A DNA stretch of 64,000 nucleotides from Ceratopteris richardii (GCA_020310875.1 CM035417.1:85155417-85219416); one strand, 5' to 3'; counted from the stretch's first letter, positions 34,991-47,200 are shown. Numbers and translations are program-made. Notes: generated from the sequence alone by a model not told the origin.

Positions 34991-35560
34991 AACTTCAATT
35001 ACATGTCTTAGCAACTATCATTTTATTCTAGGAACATTTTCAGGCCCTCAAAGTGGTGTTGCTTTCCCTGGATTTGTGGCATAAGGGGATCCCATGGGCA
35101 CTATGCCCCCTTCTCTTGTATAGTTGTTCTTTTAATTAAGTCATGCAAGGAAGAGTAGACTTGGGCTAAACTTCCTCTTAAAAAAAAATATAGTATAGAA
35201 TATGTATATCCTTGGGGCATTCTACCAAGTCTAACCCCCTATTTTGTGGAATATGGAGGATTACAAGGGCATTAAGCCCCCACCTTCACTTGTACTTTCA
35301 AATTGATTAAAGCATTTTGGGAGAGTAAAATTCCACCAAACTTCCTATCAAAGTAAAAGTAGAGGATAGAGAAAATCATATCCAATATAGTAGGACTACA
35401 TAGAGACAAGCGCTTCTCTTTTCATTTGTTTGGAGGAAGGAAAACATGATAGAAATTACAGTTGGGCCTTATGAATACACTTATGGGCATTAATCCTAGG
35501 CCTTTTAGAGGATCATGACATTGAAACAAGAGGTTCTTACGACCACCATTTACATGGGAG
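34991..35560. other. Spacer between two LINE fragments
   Basis: No coding motif is visible. It is AT-rich with an A-run at about 35182-35189. It separates two minus-strand LINE remnants and is probably LINE-derived or a 3' flank, but this is inference. Confidence 0.35.
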
Positions 35561-35563
35561 TTC

Positions 35564-36760
35564 CTAGTTCTCCATATATGATAAAGAGTTACATCTCTCT
35601 AGATGTGCATAAGACAATGTAAAATGTAGAACAAGACCCAAGAAAAAGTTCTTGATTACCCATCTTATGAGGAAACACAATGGGCTTGCAACCATTAAGC
35701 AGGTCCCAAAACTTGTCAGCCATTTTATAGTTGATAAAAATATGTTGAACACCTTCAAGTTTCCCACAAGAAGAACATTTCCCATCATTAATTCCATAAA
35801 AATTTACTTTGTTTCTCATCTTGATGCTTGGTGAAGAATGAGCCATCAAAGAATAGAGTGTCTGAATCAATAAGGGAAAGACCAAATCCAAGTAGCTGTA
35901 CATCTCCATTGCTAAGGACTTCATCAAACCTTCCATCTTCTATTGAGCTTAGGGACATGGAACGTATGATATGCATATGATCTTGAATATGAGAAACATG
36001 ACTTTGGAAATAGTGGCAATCCTCAACACTTGATTGAAGCTACATTGATGCAAATCAATTCTCCCACAGTCTTTGAAGGTCTTCCACACTTGTTTACAAG
36101 AAGAGGAATAATTAGTGGTAGCATCAATGAAAGCATTATTAACCATGTCACCATTCTTGACAAGGTCACTCCAAGAAGCAAATCTATATTTGAACCACTT
36201 GTGATGTTTTAATAGACAAGATAATCATATTATGGGCAATAAACCATCCAATCCAAGGAGAATCTTCACGAAGAATTTCCTACTAAGTTTGAAAAAGTCT
36301 AGAACAACATAATTATTTTTCACAAGAGTATTTTTCTAATGGGAAAACACAAGGGGGAATAACAATGTCCCACAATCTATGGCTCCTTTAATTATCCATA
36401 AAAAAATAGTGTTATTTTAATTAGGTCTATGGAATCAAGAGACTTATAAATCCAATTGACATCAAGATTAGAGGCCATTTTGGAAGGACAAAGAATGCCT
36501 AGTCCACCTTACTCTTTAGGGAAACAAAAAGTAGACCAGGAGACTTTGAGATTTTAGACACAACATCATTACCAACCCACAAGAGTGTTTTATATAAATT
36601 ATATTCGTCAAAGCAAATTGAAGTTTGGGGACTGGGTATTTCTGATGAAGAATAACACCATGAGATGTCTCTATTTCCAACATTGCAAATACTAGAATTT
36701 TGAATATAGAACTCCACACACAGAAAATATGCTTCCTTAAAAATATACTAATACTCAAGA
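35564..36760 (-). pseudogene. Second LINE ORF2 C-terminal fragment
   Basis: The minus strand reads NIIYIKHSCGLV or TLLWVGNDVVSKISKSPGLL (about 36600-36520), the ILW...K...W motif that follows the RT domain in plant LINEs. PSKMASNLDVNWIYKSLDSI-like sequence follows near 36450, and a zf-RVT module at 35780-35700 (CSSCGKLEGVQHIF, then MADKFWDLL). Stops and frameshifts are numerous. It does not overlap the first fragment's domains exactly, so two LINE insertions are likely. Confidence 0.62.
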
Positions 36761-36771
36761 ATCAATACACA

Positions 36772-37053
36772 ATGAGGCCAAAACAATACAGAGTTAGCGT
36801 TGGAAAAAACAAAGATTGTATTACTGAAGTTGGCTTACAATAGTGATGAGATCTTACAACAATATTCTCTATAAGGCCGAGTTCTCTCTATATCTCATGA
36901 AAGACTTATGTGTCTTCTCAAATCATAGATGGAAACGGTTATATAAGAAAGAAAACACATTGGTTTTCTTCTCCAAAATTCCTAACAATTTACAGTCATA
37001 TTAAATAATTACATAAATTCCAAGAATAAGGATCCACATGAGAGGCATGCTAA
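36772..37053 (-). repeat. Possible LTR (minus) of an unidentified element
   Basis: On the minus strand the segment starts TGTTAGCATGCC, contains a TATA-like cttatataacc about 36950, and ends near 36772 with ...TTGGCCTCA. This layout resembles an LTR, but there is no second copy in the window and no clear polypurine tract. Confidence 0.3.
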
Positions 37054-37055
37054 CA

Positions 37056-37735
37056 CTGGCATGGACGGTGGACATAACCTACTAACTATGGAATAAATTT
37101 ATTTATATATAATTATCCCCTTCCCAAGGCAGATGTATGACCTTGTCCCAATCATAAATAAATTCATCCAAACTAGACTTAAGCTGAGTAATAACTTCCT
37201 CGATTGTAGTGTGGACCTCTTGTTCGGAACGACTAGATATTTCCCATTGTGCTTACAAAAGATTCTTTCACTACATTTACTTCCACATAATCCAATGATA
37301 AAAATTTGAGGAAATTTTGATTGGCCTTGGTAGCTTTTGCTAGATGAGTACACAAGAGCACACAAGAGCTTAGACGACTCCCTCTTTCGTATCAAGTGCA
37401 CATCTTTGGGTTTGACCAGTTGTCTTAACTTAGTATGAAGTTTTAAGTGTTCTGTAATCTAGGCCTCTTTATATTCTAGAATAGTGTTTTTCTTTAAAAT
37501 TAACTACTTGACATCCATCAATTATTGTTCTAGTTCCAAAATACTATTCAATTTAGCTATAATTTCCTCTAAATTATTAATAAAAAATAAAATCCATACA
37601 GTAAAACTATCTTTTTAGTCTATAGCTTATTTATATTATTTTGCAAAGTATAATTAATTACTTGAATTCCTCACTTTTGGTCCGTTTCATCCTATAACTA
37701 CTGTCTCAAAATGGTTTGTTCTTCCTCATGCTTTT
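37056..37735 (-). pseudogene. Decayed coding remnant with heptad-like Leu/Glu/Lys pattern
   Basis: The minus strand reads, across stops, EEIIAKLNSILELEQ and ILKKNTILEYKEA and EHLKLHTKLRQLVKPKDVHL. It continues into a 100-codon open piece (37401-37099) with RKRESSKLLCALVYSSSK. The pattern suggests a coiled-coil protein. It was contiguous with 40533-41480 before copia copy 4 landed. I do not recognise the family; a retroelement gag or accessory protein is the simplest guess. Confidence 0.4.
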
Positions 37736-37740
37736 CAAGC

Positions 37741-37969
37741 TGTTGATATATTTAGGTAGTGATGTGTGTGAACACACTAGGACTACCGAGGCACGTTTTT
37801 CCCTCTTTAGGATGTTTTTTCCCCAGCTTGTATATATGCCTATAACCCTAATGGGTTACTTATCTTTGTACATTCTAGTGGTAATACATTTAGTATTGTG
37901 TGTTGTGCTCGGAGCTTCTCCTTCTTCCTTGTGCTGTTCGTGTGCTTTCACAGACATCTAGCTCCAACA
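37741..37969 (+). repeat. 5' LTR of copia copy 4
   Basis: This 229-bp LTR starts TGTTGATATATTTAGGTAGT and ends GCTCCAACA. A TATA box (tatata) lies at 37831-37836. It is followed by the primer-binding site attggtatccgag (37970-37982), which differs from the iMet match TTGGTATCAGAG at a few bases. Confidence 0.88.
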
Positions 37970-38254
37970 ATTGGTATCCGAGTAGGTCGTCGCTTCATCT
38001 AGGGCATCGTCGACACTCCTTTGGGCACAATCTCAGAATCACACAAAATTCGGTGTGTCGAAATCCTAATATGAGCTTGTTTCAACCTCCAAATGCACTT
38101 TCGTAGCACTCGTATAGGATATTTTGTCTTTTTGCACCAGAGATATATACCAGTTTTGATTCGCCAGTATAAGCATCTTGAAGTTTGCTACAAGTTTAGC
38201 AAAACTCATCAGGGTAGTTCTATTCAACTTTTTTAGATGCAGTCATTTTTTTGC

Positions 38255-40236
38255 ATCAATATGTAAAATGGGCACCCTTCATTCTGATCAAGGGGGGGAA
38301 TATATGTCTTCTGACTTTGATGCATTTCTGGTTGAACATGGGATAAAACATCAGTGTACAATGCCATATACACCTAAATGGAATGGTATTATTGAGCGAA
38401 ATAATCGGTCACTCAAGGAGATGGTGAGGTGTATGGTCAAGAGTGAGGCTTTACCACATAGTTTCTGGCTTGAGGCTGTTATGTCTGCAACATATGTACT
38501 TAACAGGTGTCCCACTAAAGCTCTAGGATGCACTTGTTGATGAGAGAGTTGATATTGAGTATGCAAAAATTATGCCAAAATGGCTAGTGAAGTCTTTGTG
38601 TGACAGTAAATTAGATGCACCTCTGTCATACCATACTTTTTTAGGCTCTCATAGTACCTTTTGCATCAGATTGCTATGCTATGGCTACGTCTAGTCTCTG
38701 TGATGAGAATGAGACTGTTTCATTTGATGAAGCACAAAATTCAGAAAATTAGATGGCTGCTATGCAATCTGAATATGATGCTATAATGAAGAATGGTACA
38801 TGGCCTTTATGTGACTTGCCTCTTGGCAAGAAGGCCATTGGCACTAAGTGGGTTTACAAGCTCAAGCATAAGCCTAATGGAACAATTGACATGTATAAGG
38901 CTAGGCTTGTTGGAAAGGGTTATGTGCAGGAAAGAGGCATTGACTTTGATGAGACCTTTGCACCTACATGCAGAATGACTACTGTTCATAGCATCTGTGC
39001 AATTGCAGCTCATCATGGTTGGAATGTACATCAGTTGGACATTAAAATAACATTTCTGAATGGTGACTTGCATGAAGAAGTGTATGTTTTTCAGCCCCAT
39101 GGCTTTATGTAGAAAGCATGACCACTAGGTGTGCAGGCTAAAGAAGGCATTATATGGTTTAAAGCAAGCACCACGTGCTTGGTATGAAAAGATACATGCC
39201 TATCTAATTTCACATGGTTTTGAGAGCAGTCCAACTGAAAGCACCTTATATGTTAAGAGTGCCAATGATGTGCTTCTCATCATTGTAGTGTATGTTGATG
39301 ACATGCTACTCACTGGTCCTTATGACACACATATTTCTGATTTTAAGGCTGATTTGCATGCCTCATTTGAGATGTCTGATTTGGGGTGTTTGCATCACTA
39401 TTTAGGCATTCACTTTATGCAAGTTGATGGTGGAATGGCTTTGTGTCAAATGAAATATATTGACACATTATTGAGCGTTTTGGCCTTAAGACTGTAAGCC
39501 GACTGCCACTCACGTTTATTTGATTGAGTCTTCATGATGTTGGAGATGCTTTTGATGCTATTCTCTATCAGCAAGCTGTTGGATGATTGATTTACTTATG
39601 CATTACTCAGCCAGATATTCAGTTTGTTGTCTCACAAATGAGCAGGTTTATGCACTGCCCAGGTGTCAAGCATTGGCAAGAGGTTAAGCACATATTTTTC
39701 TACTTGAGTGGTACTTGCCCACTTGGATTGTTTTATCCCAAGGGGAGATCACTATAGCCAGATTTGCATGCTTTTTTTGACAGTGACTAGGTTGGTTGCT
39801 ATGACACTCATGTGTCCATTAGTGGCTTTTGCTTCATGTTTGGTAGCTCATGTATATCTTGGTTGAGAAAGAAGCAGCCTACTGTGGCCACTTCCAATTG
39901 TGAGGCTGAGTATAGGGCAGCTTTCACAACGATTGTTGAGTGTGTGTGGCTCAGAGACCTTATGGCTAATTTCGGTGTTGGTTAGTCTTCTGCCACACCA
40001 TGTTCACTGACAGTCAGAGTGCATTGGAAGTTGCAAGGAATCCTGTGTTCCATGCTCGCACTAAGCACATTGAGATGCATTATCATTATGTTAGGGAGAG
40101 GTTCTCTATTGGAGAGATCAGCTTGGCATATGTGTCCACACAAGAGAACATTGCAGACCTCTTCACAAAGGCTCTGCTTAGGGAGAAGGTTGAAGATTTT
40201 TGCAAAGCTTTGGGCTTATTACCTTTTGTGGATTGA
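38255..40236 (+). pseudogene. Partial integrase, RT and RNase H of copia copy 4
   Basis: Integrase starts at KMGTLHSDQGGEYMSS (second catalytic Asp) and includes the Glu region (GIIERNNRSLKEM). After a deletion, RT is readable (KAIGTKWVYKLKHKPNG, DETFAPTCRMTTV, HQLDIKITFLNGDL, YVDDMLLTG at about 39290), then RNase H ([33 protein letters not shown]) to the stop at 40234. Stops and indels occur around 38750, 39112, 39495 and throughout 39500-39990. Not functional. Confidence 0.85.
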
Positions 40237-40309
40237 TTCCACATAGCTTGGAACTTCCTTATACATGAGTGTAAGCTCCTTGTTCACCGCATCACTCCGA
40301 GGGGGGATT

Positions 40310-40532
40310 TGTTGATATATTTAGGTAGTGATGTGTGTGAACACACTAGGACCACAAGGCACTTTTTTCCCTCTTTAGGAGGTTTCCCCCCCCTGCTTGT
40401 ATCTATAGCCCTAATGGGTTACTTATCCTTGTACACTCTAGTGGTAATACATTCACGATTGTGTGTTGTGCTCCAAGCTTCTCCTTCTTCCTTGTGTTGT
40501 TCGTGTGCTTTCATAGACGTCTAACTCCAACA
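40310..40532 (+). repeat. 3' LTR of copia copy 4
   Basis: It follows the polypurine tract (ccgaggggggattt). It matches the 5' LTR with several small differences (for example a C-rich run near 40386 and a shortened tgtatctatagcc region). The two LTRs are clearly diverged, so the insertion is older than the 3273-8902 element. Confidence 0.88.
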
Positions 40533-40539
40533 CAAGCTC

Positions 40540-41480
40540 AACTTCTAAGTTAATGTTAGCTCGCTACATGGTTTGAACTTGTGTAGTCAATATGTCTTCT
40601 ATTCAGGGTAGATTATCTTCTAGTTCTTAAATTTTGTGTTTGAGCTGAGCATTCTCTATAGAGAAGTCTTGTTTATTTGCCTCCCATTGTCAATAACTAC
40701 CTTCATCTTTTTCCATTTGTAGACAATATAAAGTGAGCAATCCGACATGATATGCTACACTACTAGCTATGATTCTATAATGTTTCATAAACCAAGGATA
40801 AATATGTGAAGAGCAAGCCAAGATAGGTAGTTGTATCCTACCTTGACCAGTATGCCATAGGTCCTTGACTTGATCATGGGAAGTTGGGAAAGAAACTAGA
40901 TTATTTGTATGATGATAATCTCGGCTCCACTCAGTTCACGAATGTTGATTAATGTCAGTCTAGCTTTTGTCAATAGTCTTTCTTTTGGTTTCGGTTTGTC
41001 TTCAATTGATCTCTTCTTATTAGCGAGGTTCTTCCGTTGTTGGAGTAGTTCTTGTTGTTGCTTATTTCTTCTAGTTTCCTTTTGGTAACTTCCTCTTCCT
41101 TAAGTCCTCATTGCTCAACTTGTTCTTTAGCTACGCTTTGTCATTTATTTGCCTGAATATGATGCACCTCTCAAAGCTTCCTCCTCAATATGTCGAAATT
41201 CTTCATGCACAATTTTCGCATTCCTTCTCTTCTTTTCCCTCTCCTCCTCCATGTCCATCACAATGGTACCTAGCCTCTCATGCTGGCGTAGTATGCTCTT
41301 AAGGAAACATTCCTTGGACACTTCTTTCACTTTTCATACAAAAAGCATGGGTCTTGTCAGAATAAGGAGGTTTAGAAAGATACCTATTTTATTGTCGAGT
41401 TTCTTCGATTTCTTTAATAGTTGGAACAACCTCTTTACTTCCTTCTGGAGCTTCCTAAAGAGGATTTACACCTAATTAAT
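40540..41480 (-). pseudogene. Decayed Lys/Glu-rich coding remnant (minus)
   Basis: On the minus strand, charged helical stretches can be read: VSKECFLKSILRQHERLGTI and VMDMEEEREKKRRNAKIVHE (41330-41240), QQQELLQQRKNLANKKRSIE (about 41060-41000), and NAQLKHKIQELEDNLP (about 40650-40600). They suggest a long coiled-coil protein. The sequence continues the remnant at 37056-37735 across the copia copy 4 insertion. The family is not recognised. Confidence 0.42.
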
Positions 41481-42379
41481 TTGACTATCCACTTTCGCTG
41501 CTTCGAACAACAACAATTATAAGGTTTGCAACACTCCATATTGCTTGCTCTACAAATTGAGGGCAAAGGTTACCAATCGTAGGTCCATCTTCAATGGCGA
41601 TGTGTTTGATAGTTGCGTGTACTTAAATTCTCCCAAATAGGTTTTGCCAAACACCTTTTCCATTTTTGACAGAGGAACTAAGATTTTTGGAGCTATTACA
41701 CCTTCATTACTTAGGTGCAAGTGATGCACAAGACATGTCGCATCGAGCAAAATTTGAGTCTCTACATTAATAATGAGCTCGAATGCCAAAATGTTCTCTC
41801 CCTATTGCTTCATCTAATCATTCAATTGCAATAGGAAGGAGAAAGCCATTGGATTTACTGGGATGTATTGCTAATTCATTGCATACTCTAGTAAACCCCG
41901 ATTGGCAGCCGATTTGAAATCCGCACCCGATGCATATCTCTGAGCTTAAGCAGGTTTGGCAATGAGATTTCCATCATCACTACAGAAATCATTCGTCGCA
42001 AGTATGCACATAGGAAATTCAATGACAATAGACCTCACTCTCTCGAAGGCAAATAAACTGACTATCACTATTTTTTGCGTTTTAAATATAAGCACTCTTA
42101 CCTTATGACTATTTACTGCATGACACTTGAATAGTCTTGGGCTATAGGAGATTGCTCACCATTAGAGAGATCCATGAGCTATCTCTCGGGCCACCACCCA
42201 TCCTGCATGATTGCATCCCTTAATGATCTGATTGCATGTAATTAATGGACGTACCTTCTTTGTATACAAGATCTTGTCACCAATGCCTTTTACCAACCAC
42301 ATTCCTTACAAGTGGCATTAAGTACAGTAAGATTGAATTTTGAACCCATTGACTATAGCCCATACCACCTCGTTTCAAA
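41481..42379. other. Unassigned DNA
   Basis: No domain could be read on either strand with confidence. The minus-strand frame at 41789-41550 lacks recognisable motifs. It lies between a coiled-coil remnant and the integrase end of a minus-strand gypsy element and may hold that element's lost 3' LTR. Confidence 0.35.
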
Positions 42380-44740
42380 GTAGCTAATCTAAACATGGTG
42401 GGTCCCACTCTGGAATAAATTTGAAAGGGGCAAGCGCATCAGATTTTGACTTCTCCTTCCGGACTTTAATTTTCATTTTGGAATGGAAGAACAACACCAA
42501 ATCACCAATCTGAAAAATTGGAGTCATTAAGATGGTGATCATGCCACCACATGTGCAGCTACTGTACTTCTTGCATTAGAATGAAACTTTGATATCTACT
42601 CTCTTCTAGTTTCCACAAGGCATCAATTCAGTAAGCAAAATAATCTTCTAGTAAAAGATGATCTTTCACCACAATCCGTAAACTGGGATTTAAAAATTCC
42701 ATAGGTTGTTTGATTGCTTCTAATCCGTAAACTAATTTAAAAAGAGTAACCCCTATTGAAACTTTATGGGAAGTTTGATAGGCCCACAAAACCATTGGTA
42801 AGCGTTGTTCCCATTTAGCACGATATTCCAATAACATCTTCTATATCATCATTAGTAAAAATCTTACTAGCAATTTCAGCTAAACTAATAGGACAAGGTA
42901 TGGAGAGCTAAATTTATGCTCAATACAATAACAATTTGTTACAATTTTGATGAGCTGATTTAAGAATTGAGTGCCTTGGTCTAAAACAAATTCTTAAAAG
43001 AGTGTAAATCTAGGGAACAATTCGGTGAGTAACAGGATAATAACACTTCCCATAGTGGCATGTTCTAGAGCCTAAGCTTCTGCCCACCCAATACAATAAT
43101 CAATGCATGGTAAAATAAAGTTTTTGCCTGACTAGGCTTCTTTGTGGCTGAATTGGGCCACTAAAGTCCAGGTCCCATTTCTAAAAAGGCACTAATGGTA
43201 AAATCAACTTAAGAGGAAATCGATGTATTTCTCTAGGTTCACCTATTCTTTGACAAGGATTGTAGAGTCATACATAGTCCCAAACATCTTTATGTAGTAG
43301 GGGCCACTAAAGACCACTTTGTAAAAACTTCCACACAGTTAGGTGAGTTTCGCAATGAACACTAGACAGTCATCAATGAGCTTCCAAATTTATTGCTTGA
43401 ACTTCATGAGGGGAACACATCATAGCCCTACTCCAACAAGGTCCTTGTAATATAACTAATCCAAAATCATGGACTCTGTAGAGCCAAATTTTTCTAATCT
43501 ATAGACTATAAGTACATAGGAGGCACACTTGTGGCAGAAAAGATATAATTTCCTCATACCAAGTAAGAGTACCCAACTGTGGCCAGGTAGCATCAGCAAC
43601 ATGGAAAAGTTCAACACCCAAAAGAGAATTGTTGATCCCATTTAAAGGCTCACCATTATCTAGACATAATAAGGAATCTGCACTACATGTAAACAGTTGG
43701 TCGATAGATGGTATCATTACACAAATTCTTGTAAAATCAATATCCACCATGCAAGCCGACCCACTAAATTCTGCTTCTTCACCAAGTGCAATAAAATAGA
43801 ATGGTCCACATGAAAAGTGAATTGCTAGCCTAATAAAAAGTGATGGATTTTTTTTGATGGAACAAATCAATCCAAGACATTCCTCTTCGATCATTAAGTA
43901 ATTTTTTTTTGCATTCGTCAATCTTTTATTAGCATAAGAAACTAGTTGATACTAAGAGTGGCTTGCTTTTTGCATCAAAACAATGCTAATGGACACATCT
44001 GATGCATCAAAAAAGACATGGAAAGGACGATTTCAATATGGAGCCTACAACATGGGTGCCTTAGTTAGAAGCACCTTTAGCCTATGGAAGATTAGATCAC
44101 ACTCTGCAGCCCATTGGGAATCTCTAGTTTTGACATGAGCGAAGCAATTTAGTAGTATGGAAATATGAGCGAGACATCATAAGTGATGACCATGCCATCG
44201 GATTTGGCCCAAAAATCTAAGAACTGCTTTTGATGATCGCGACACTAGAGCTTGCAATACCATTTTTAACTTTATGTAGATGGACTATAATACCTTCCAT
44301 GGAAATGACATAGCCCAAAACTTTATCGCACTTTAGCCAAAAGACTGACTTACTAGGGTTTAAACAAAGATGGAACTCTCTCCATTATGTAAAACAGAGC
44401 CATACATATTGCAAATGGTCCATTTGTTTTTTGAAAAGTAAAAAATCATCCAAAAACAACTGACTGATAATGCATGGAGAAAAGATTTGATGCATACATG
44501 TTTAAGAAGTATTAGGATCATTTTCGACTCCAAAGCCCATGATAGTACAAGGAAAGACACCCTAGTTAGTGATAAAATGTTTTTGGAAACATCTACCTCA
44601 TCCACTAAATCCATCCAAAAAGAATATATTTCCCTTTGTGCAATTTCATCGAGCATTGTGTCCAAAAAAGGCAATGGGAAAGGGTCTAGAATAGTAGTTG
44701 CATTCAATTTACAATAATCCACACATATTTGCAATTGTTG
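42380..44740 (-). pseudogene. Gypsy RT, RNase H and integrase (minus), broken
   Basis: RT begins QICVDYCKLNATTILDPFPL and PFLDTMLDEIAQREIYSF (44730-44610); the usual DGFSGYNQ is replaced by MDLVDEVDVSKN. RNase H traces include NAKKNYLMIEEECLGLI (about 43910). Integrase is clearest at its end: WEQRLPMVLWAYQTSHKVSI, GVTLFKLVYGLEAIKQPMEF (42810-42690), then FQIGDLVLFFHSKMKIKVRK (about 42510). No complete catalytic set survives. Confidence 0.7.
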
Positions 44741-45231
44741 TTTTTCTTTGAGATAATCATGATTGGGGAGGCCAACTCTAGATATTCAATTGTTGCAATG
44801 AATCCGACCCCCTCGAGTCAATCCAATTCTTACTTTACATGTCTAGAAAAGTTTTGATTCATCTGGTATCATTGTTGAATGATTGGAGATACATTTAATC
44901 TCATGCTAGTATAAGCATGGATCAAGACCCTCCATATCTAAATAATGCTCATAACTTAGAAAAAACCTTAACCAGTTGAGGTTGAGCATTGGAATCCAAA
45001 TTGAGCACCTCCACTTCCTCCACATGCACACTATCTTGCTTATATTTGATTTACAGTATTAAGGTATGTTCCAAAATATCTTGTTGGACCATCTCTAGTT
45101 GAATCAAAGATGTAATAGGTTCGTGCTTCTGATGTTGTGCTAACACCTTCGGAATACCGATAGGTTTGACAAACCAAAGGTCCTTGTTGACTTCCAAGAA
45201 TTTAGATTCCTCATCTTCTTGAAGAACCTCT

Positions 45232-45457
45232 TATTGATATATTTTGGTAGTGATGTTGTGAACACACATGACTTTTGATGCACTTTTTCCCTCTTTAAAA
45301 TGTTTTCTTCCCCCTCCTTGTATATACGCCTATAGCCCTAATGGATCAGCTATCTTTGTGTACTCACCTAGTTATACATTTTGTATTGTGTTGTGCTCTA
45401 AGCTTCTTCTTCTTTCCTTATGCTCTTTTGTGCTTTCAAAGACCTCAAAATCCAATA
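45232..45457 (+). repeat. Left LTR of copia copy 5
   Basis: This is a family LTR starting TATTGATATATTTT (the usual TG is TA) and ending ATCCAATA. It has more substitutions than other copies. The primer-binding site ttggtattagac follows directly. Confidence 0.75.
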
Positions 45458-45793
45458 ATTGGTATTAGACTAGGGCACCAATTCATCTTTGGCATCATCG
45501 AAATCCCTCCAAATCATAGTCTCAGAATCACGCAAAAATTGGTGAGCATACTCGGGGCAATTAGGAGTCAAAATTTTGACCTGAGCTCGTTTCAACCTTC
45601 GAATGGACTATTGTAGTGACTATGCAGGTCCTTTTGTGCCAAACATATATACATGTTTTGGTTTACCACTACAAGCGGCTTGAAGTTTTCTACATGTTTA
45701 GTGGAGCTCAATAGGGTGTTTCTCTTCAACTTTTTGAGATACAAACAATTTTTTTCCATCAAGTTTTTGGATCATGGTATTTTGTCACTAGCC

Positions 45794-46313
45794 ATGGATG
45801 GCTGCAATGATGTATTTCATATGTTGGATGTTGAGGATAAGTTGGATGGTACTAAATACCCATTATGGGCATATATCATGCATCATGTATTTGTAACAAG
45901 AGGTTTGTGGAATATTATGCATGACATTGAAAAAAATATTACTGTGCGTGCAAATATAGTTATTGAACATAATGCAAATGGCATTGAAGATAATGCTCAT
46001 GACTTTTCTAGTCATGTTCTACTTCTTGATCCACCTATTATAGAGAAAATTTATTGGGGTGGTAGGGATGCTCAAGCACGTGCATCGACAACGTTTTTTG
46101 TTAAATGTGTCGTTATCCCTCACATTTGCTCTTTAAGACAAGAAAGGAAGGTTGGTATATACTTAAAACTTTATACCACTGAAGAAATGAAGCAATTAGA
46201 GAGTGAGCATATGAGTGAAAGAGATTCCATGGATAGTTTATACCACTGAAGAAATGAAGCAATTAGAGAGTGAGCATATGAAAGAGATTCCATGGATAGT
46301 TTTTTGACAAAGC
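45794..46313 (+). pseudogene. Copia family B gag, first part (copy 5)
   Basis: It opens MDGCNDVFHMLDVEDKLDGT, aligning with the start of copy 2 gag, and reads to the insertion of the TIR element at 46314. It contains a 67-bp direct duplication: ttataccactgaagaaatga starts at 46171 and again at 46238. The second part of gag resumes after 47200. Frameshifts are present. Confidence 0.75.
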
Positions 46314-47200
46314 ATTAGGGGAAAAAGTGAGCCTTGCATGGGCCTTGTAAGGACTCCTAATTTTTAGGGATTAAAAGGCTTAATCTATGAGCTTAAGGAG
46401 CCACATGAAACCACTAGTGGTATTGACAATTAAAATAATGTACATAAAAGTGTGTGTTTGGTCTCTCATCCGTGAGCAAACATGAGCCTTTGGATTGGTA
46501 AAATCAATGGCCTATATTGAATTCGACAAGAATCTAGAGAGAGAATGCATTCAAATTTATGGGAATAAAGACAAGAGTGGGATAGACTCTCTGAAAAAAT
46601 CTTAGCCCTTAGATACTTTATGATCCAACCGATCCCCGCGAATGGGGCTGATCCTTTTTCGGAGATGCATCTGCACCGTCGGATTCGAAGATCATCTAAT
46701 GGTTGCCTTTAAAAGGCGCCTTCTTCTTCTATGGGATGAATTTAAACCATCCGATCGAGGCCTGATCCAAAGGCCAACAATAGAGGTGCCTCATCTTTCA
46801 AGAATTCAAGCGGGATTGTCCGATCAAAGGTGCAATCTGACGGTTGCTTGCAAAACGCGTTTTTTGTCATCATTGCTTTGTTCCAAGCCATTCGATCTGA
46901 AGCTAATCCAAGGGTCCACATTAGTAGATGCCTTGACTTTTGGCATTTAACCTTGGCCCTTAGATCTTTGAACAATCCAATGGATCTAAATGTTTTTCGA
47001 CTTTTCCAAAATCATTCTTTGAAGAAACCCACTGATTTTAGATGGTTTTTGCATCTTTGACCACATAAAAACAAGGGAAGCCTATGCCTAGCCTATGTGA
47101 TTAAGGGACTAGACTGTGTCCACCACCCTCCTCTCATTGGTCCATGGCTAATCACTCCTTAATCTAAAAGGCCCATGGAGGGTTCATTTTTTCCCCTAAT
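46314..47200. mobile_element. 887-bp non-coding TIR element (MITE-like) inside copia copy 5
   Basis: The ends are inverted repeats: the left ATTAGGGGAAAAA is exactly complementary to the right TTTTTCCCCTAAT. The similarity continues for about 30 bases with a few mismatches (left GTGAGCC..GCATGGGCC against right-end complement ATGAACC..CCATGGGCC). The interior has no coding motifs but several related motifs around ccgatc/gatcc. It interrupts copia gag. A clean target duplication was not found; about 95 bases of gag are missing at the site. A second, truncated copy lies at 28000-28361. Superfamily unknown. Confidence 0.65.

Larger units (their letters stand above)
37741..40532 (+). mobile_element. 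Copia family B, copy 4: internally deleted element with both LTRs
   Basis: Two family LTRs in direct orientation (37741-37969 and 40310-40532) bound 2.8 kb, flanked by the target duplication CAAGC (37736-37740 and 40533-40537). The internal part has the leader, then jumps at about 38258 straight to integrase. Gag, protease and the integrase N-terminus are gone. A second deletion at about 38526 removes the integrase C-terminus and spacer. RT and RNase H follow with stops. It is a complete insertion but non-autonomous. Confidence 0.9.
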
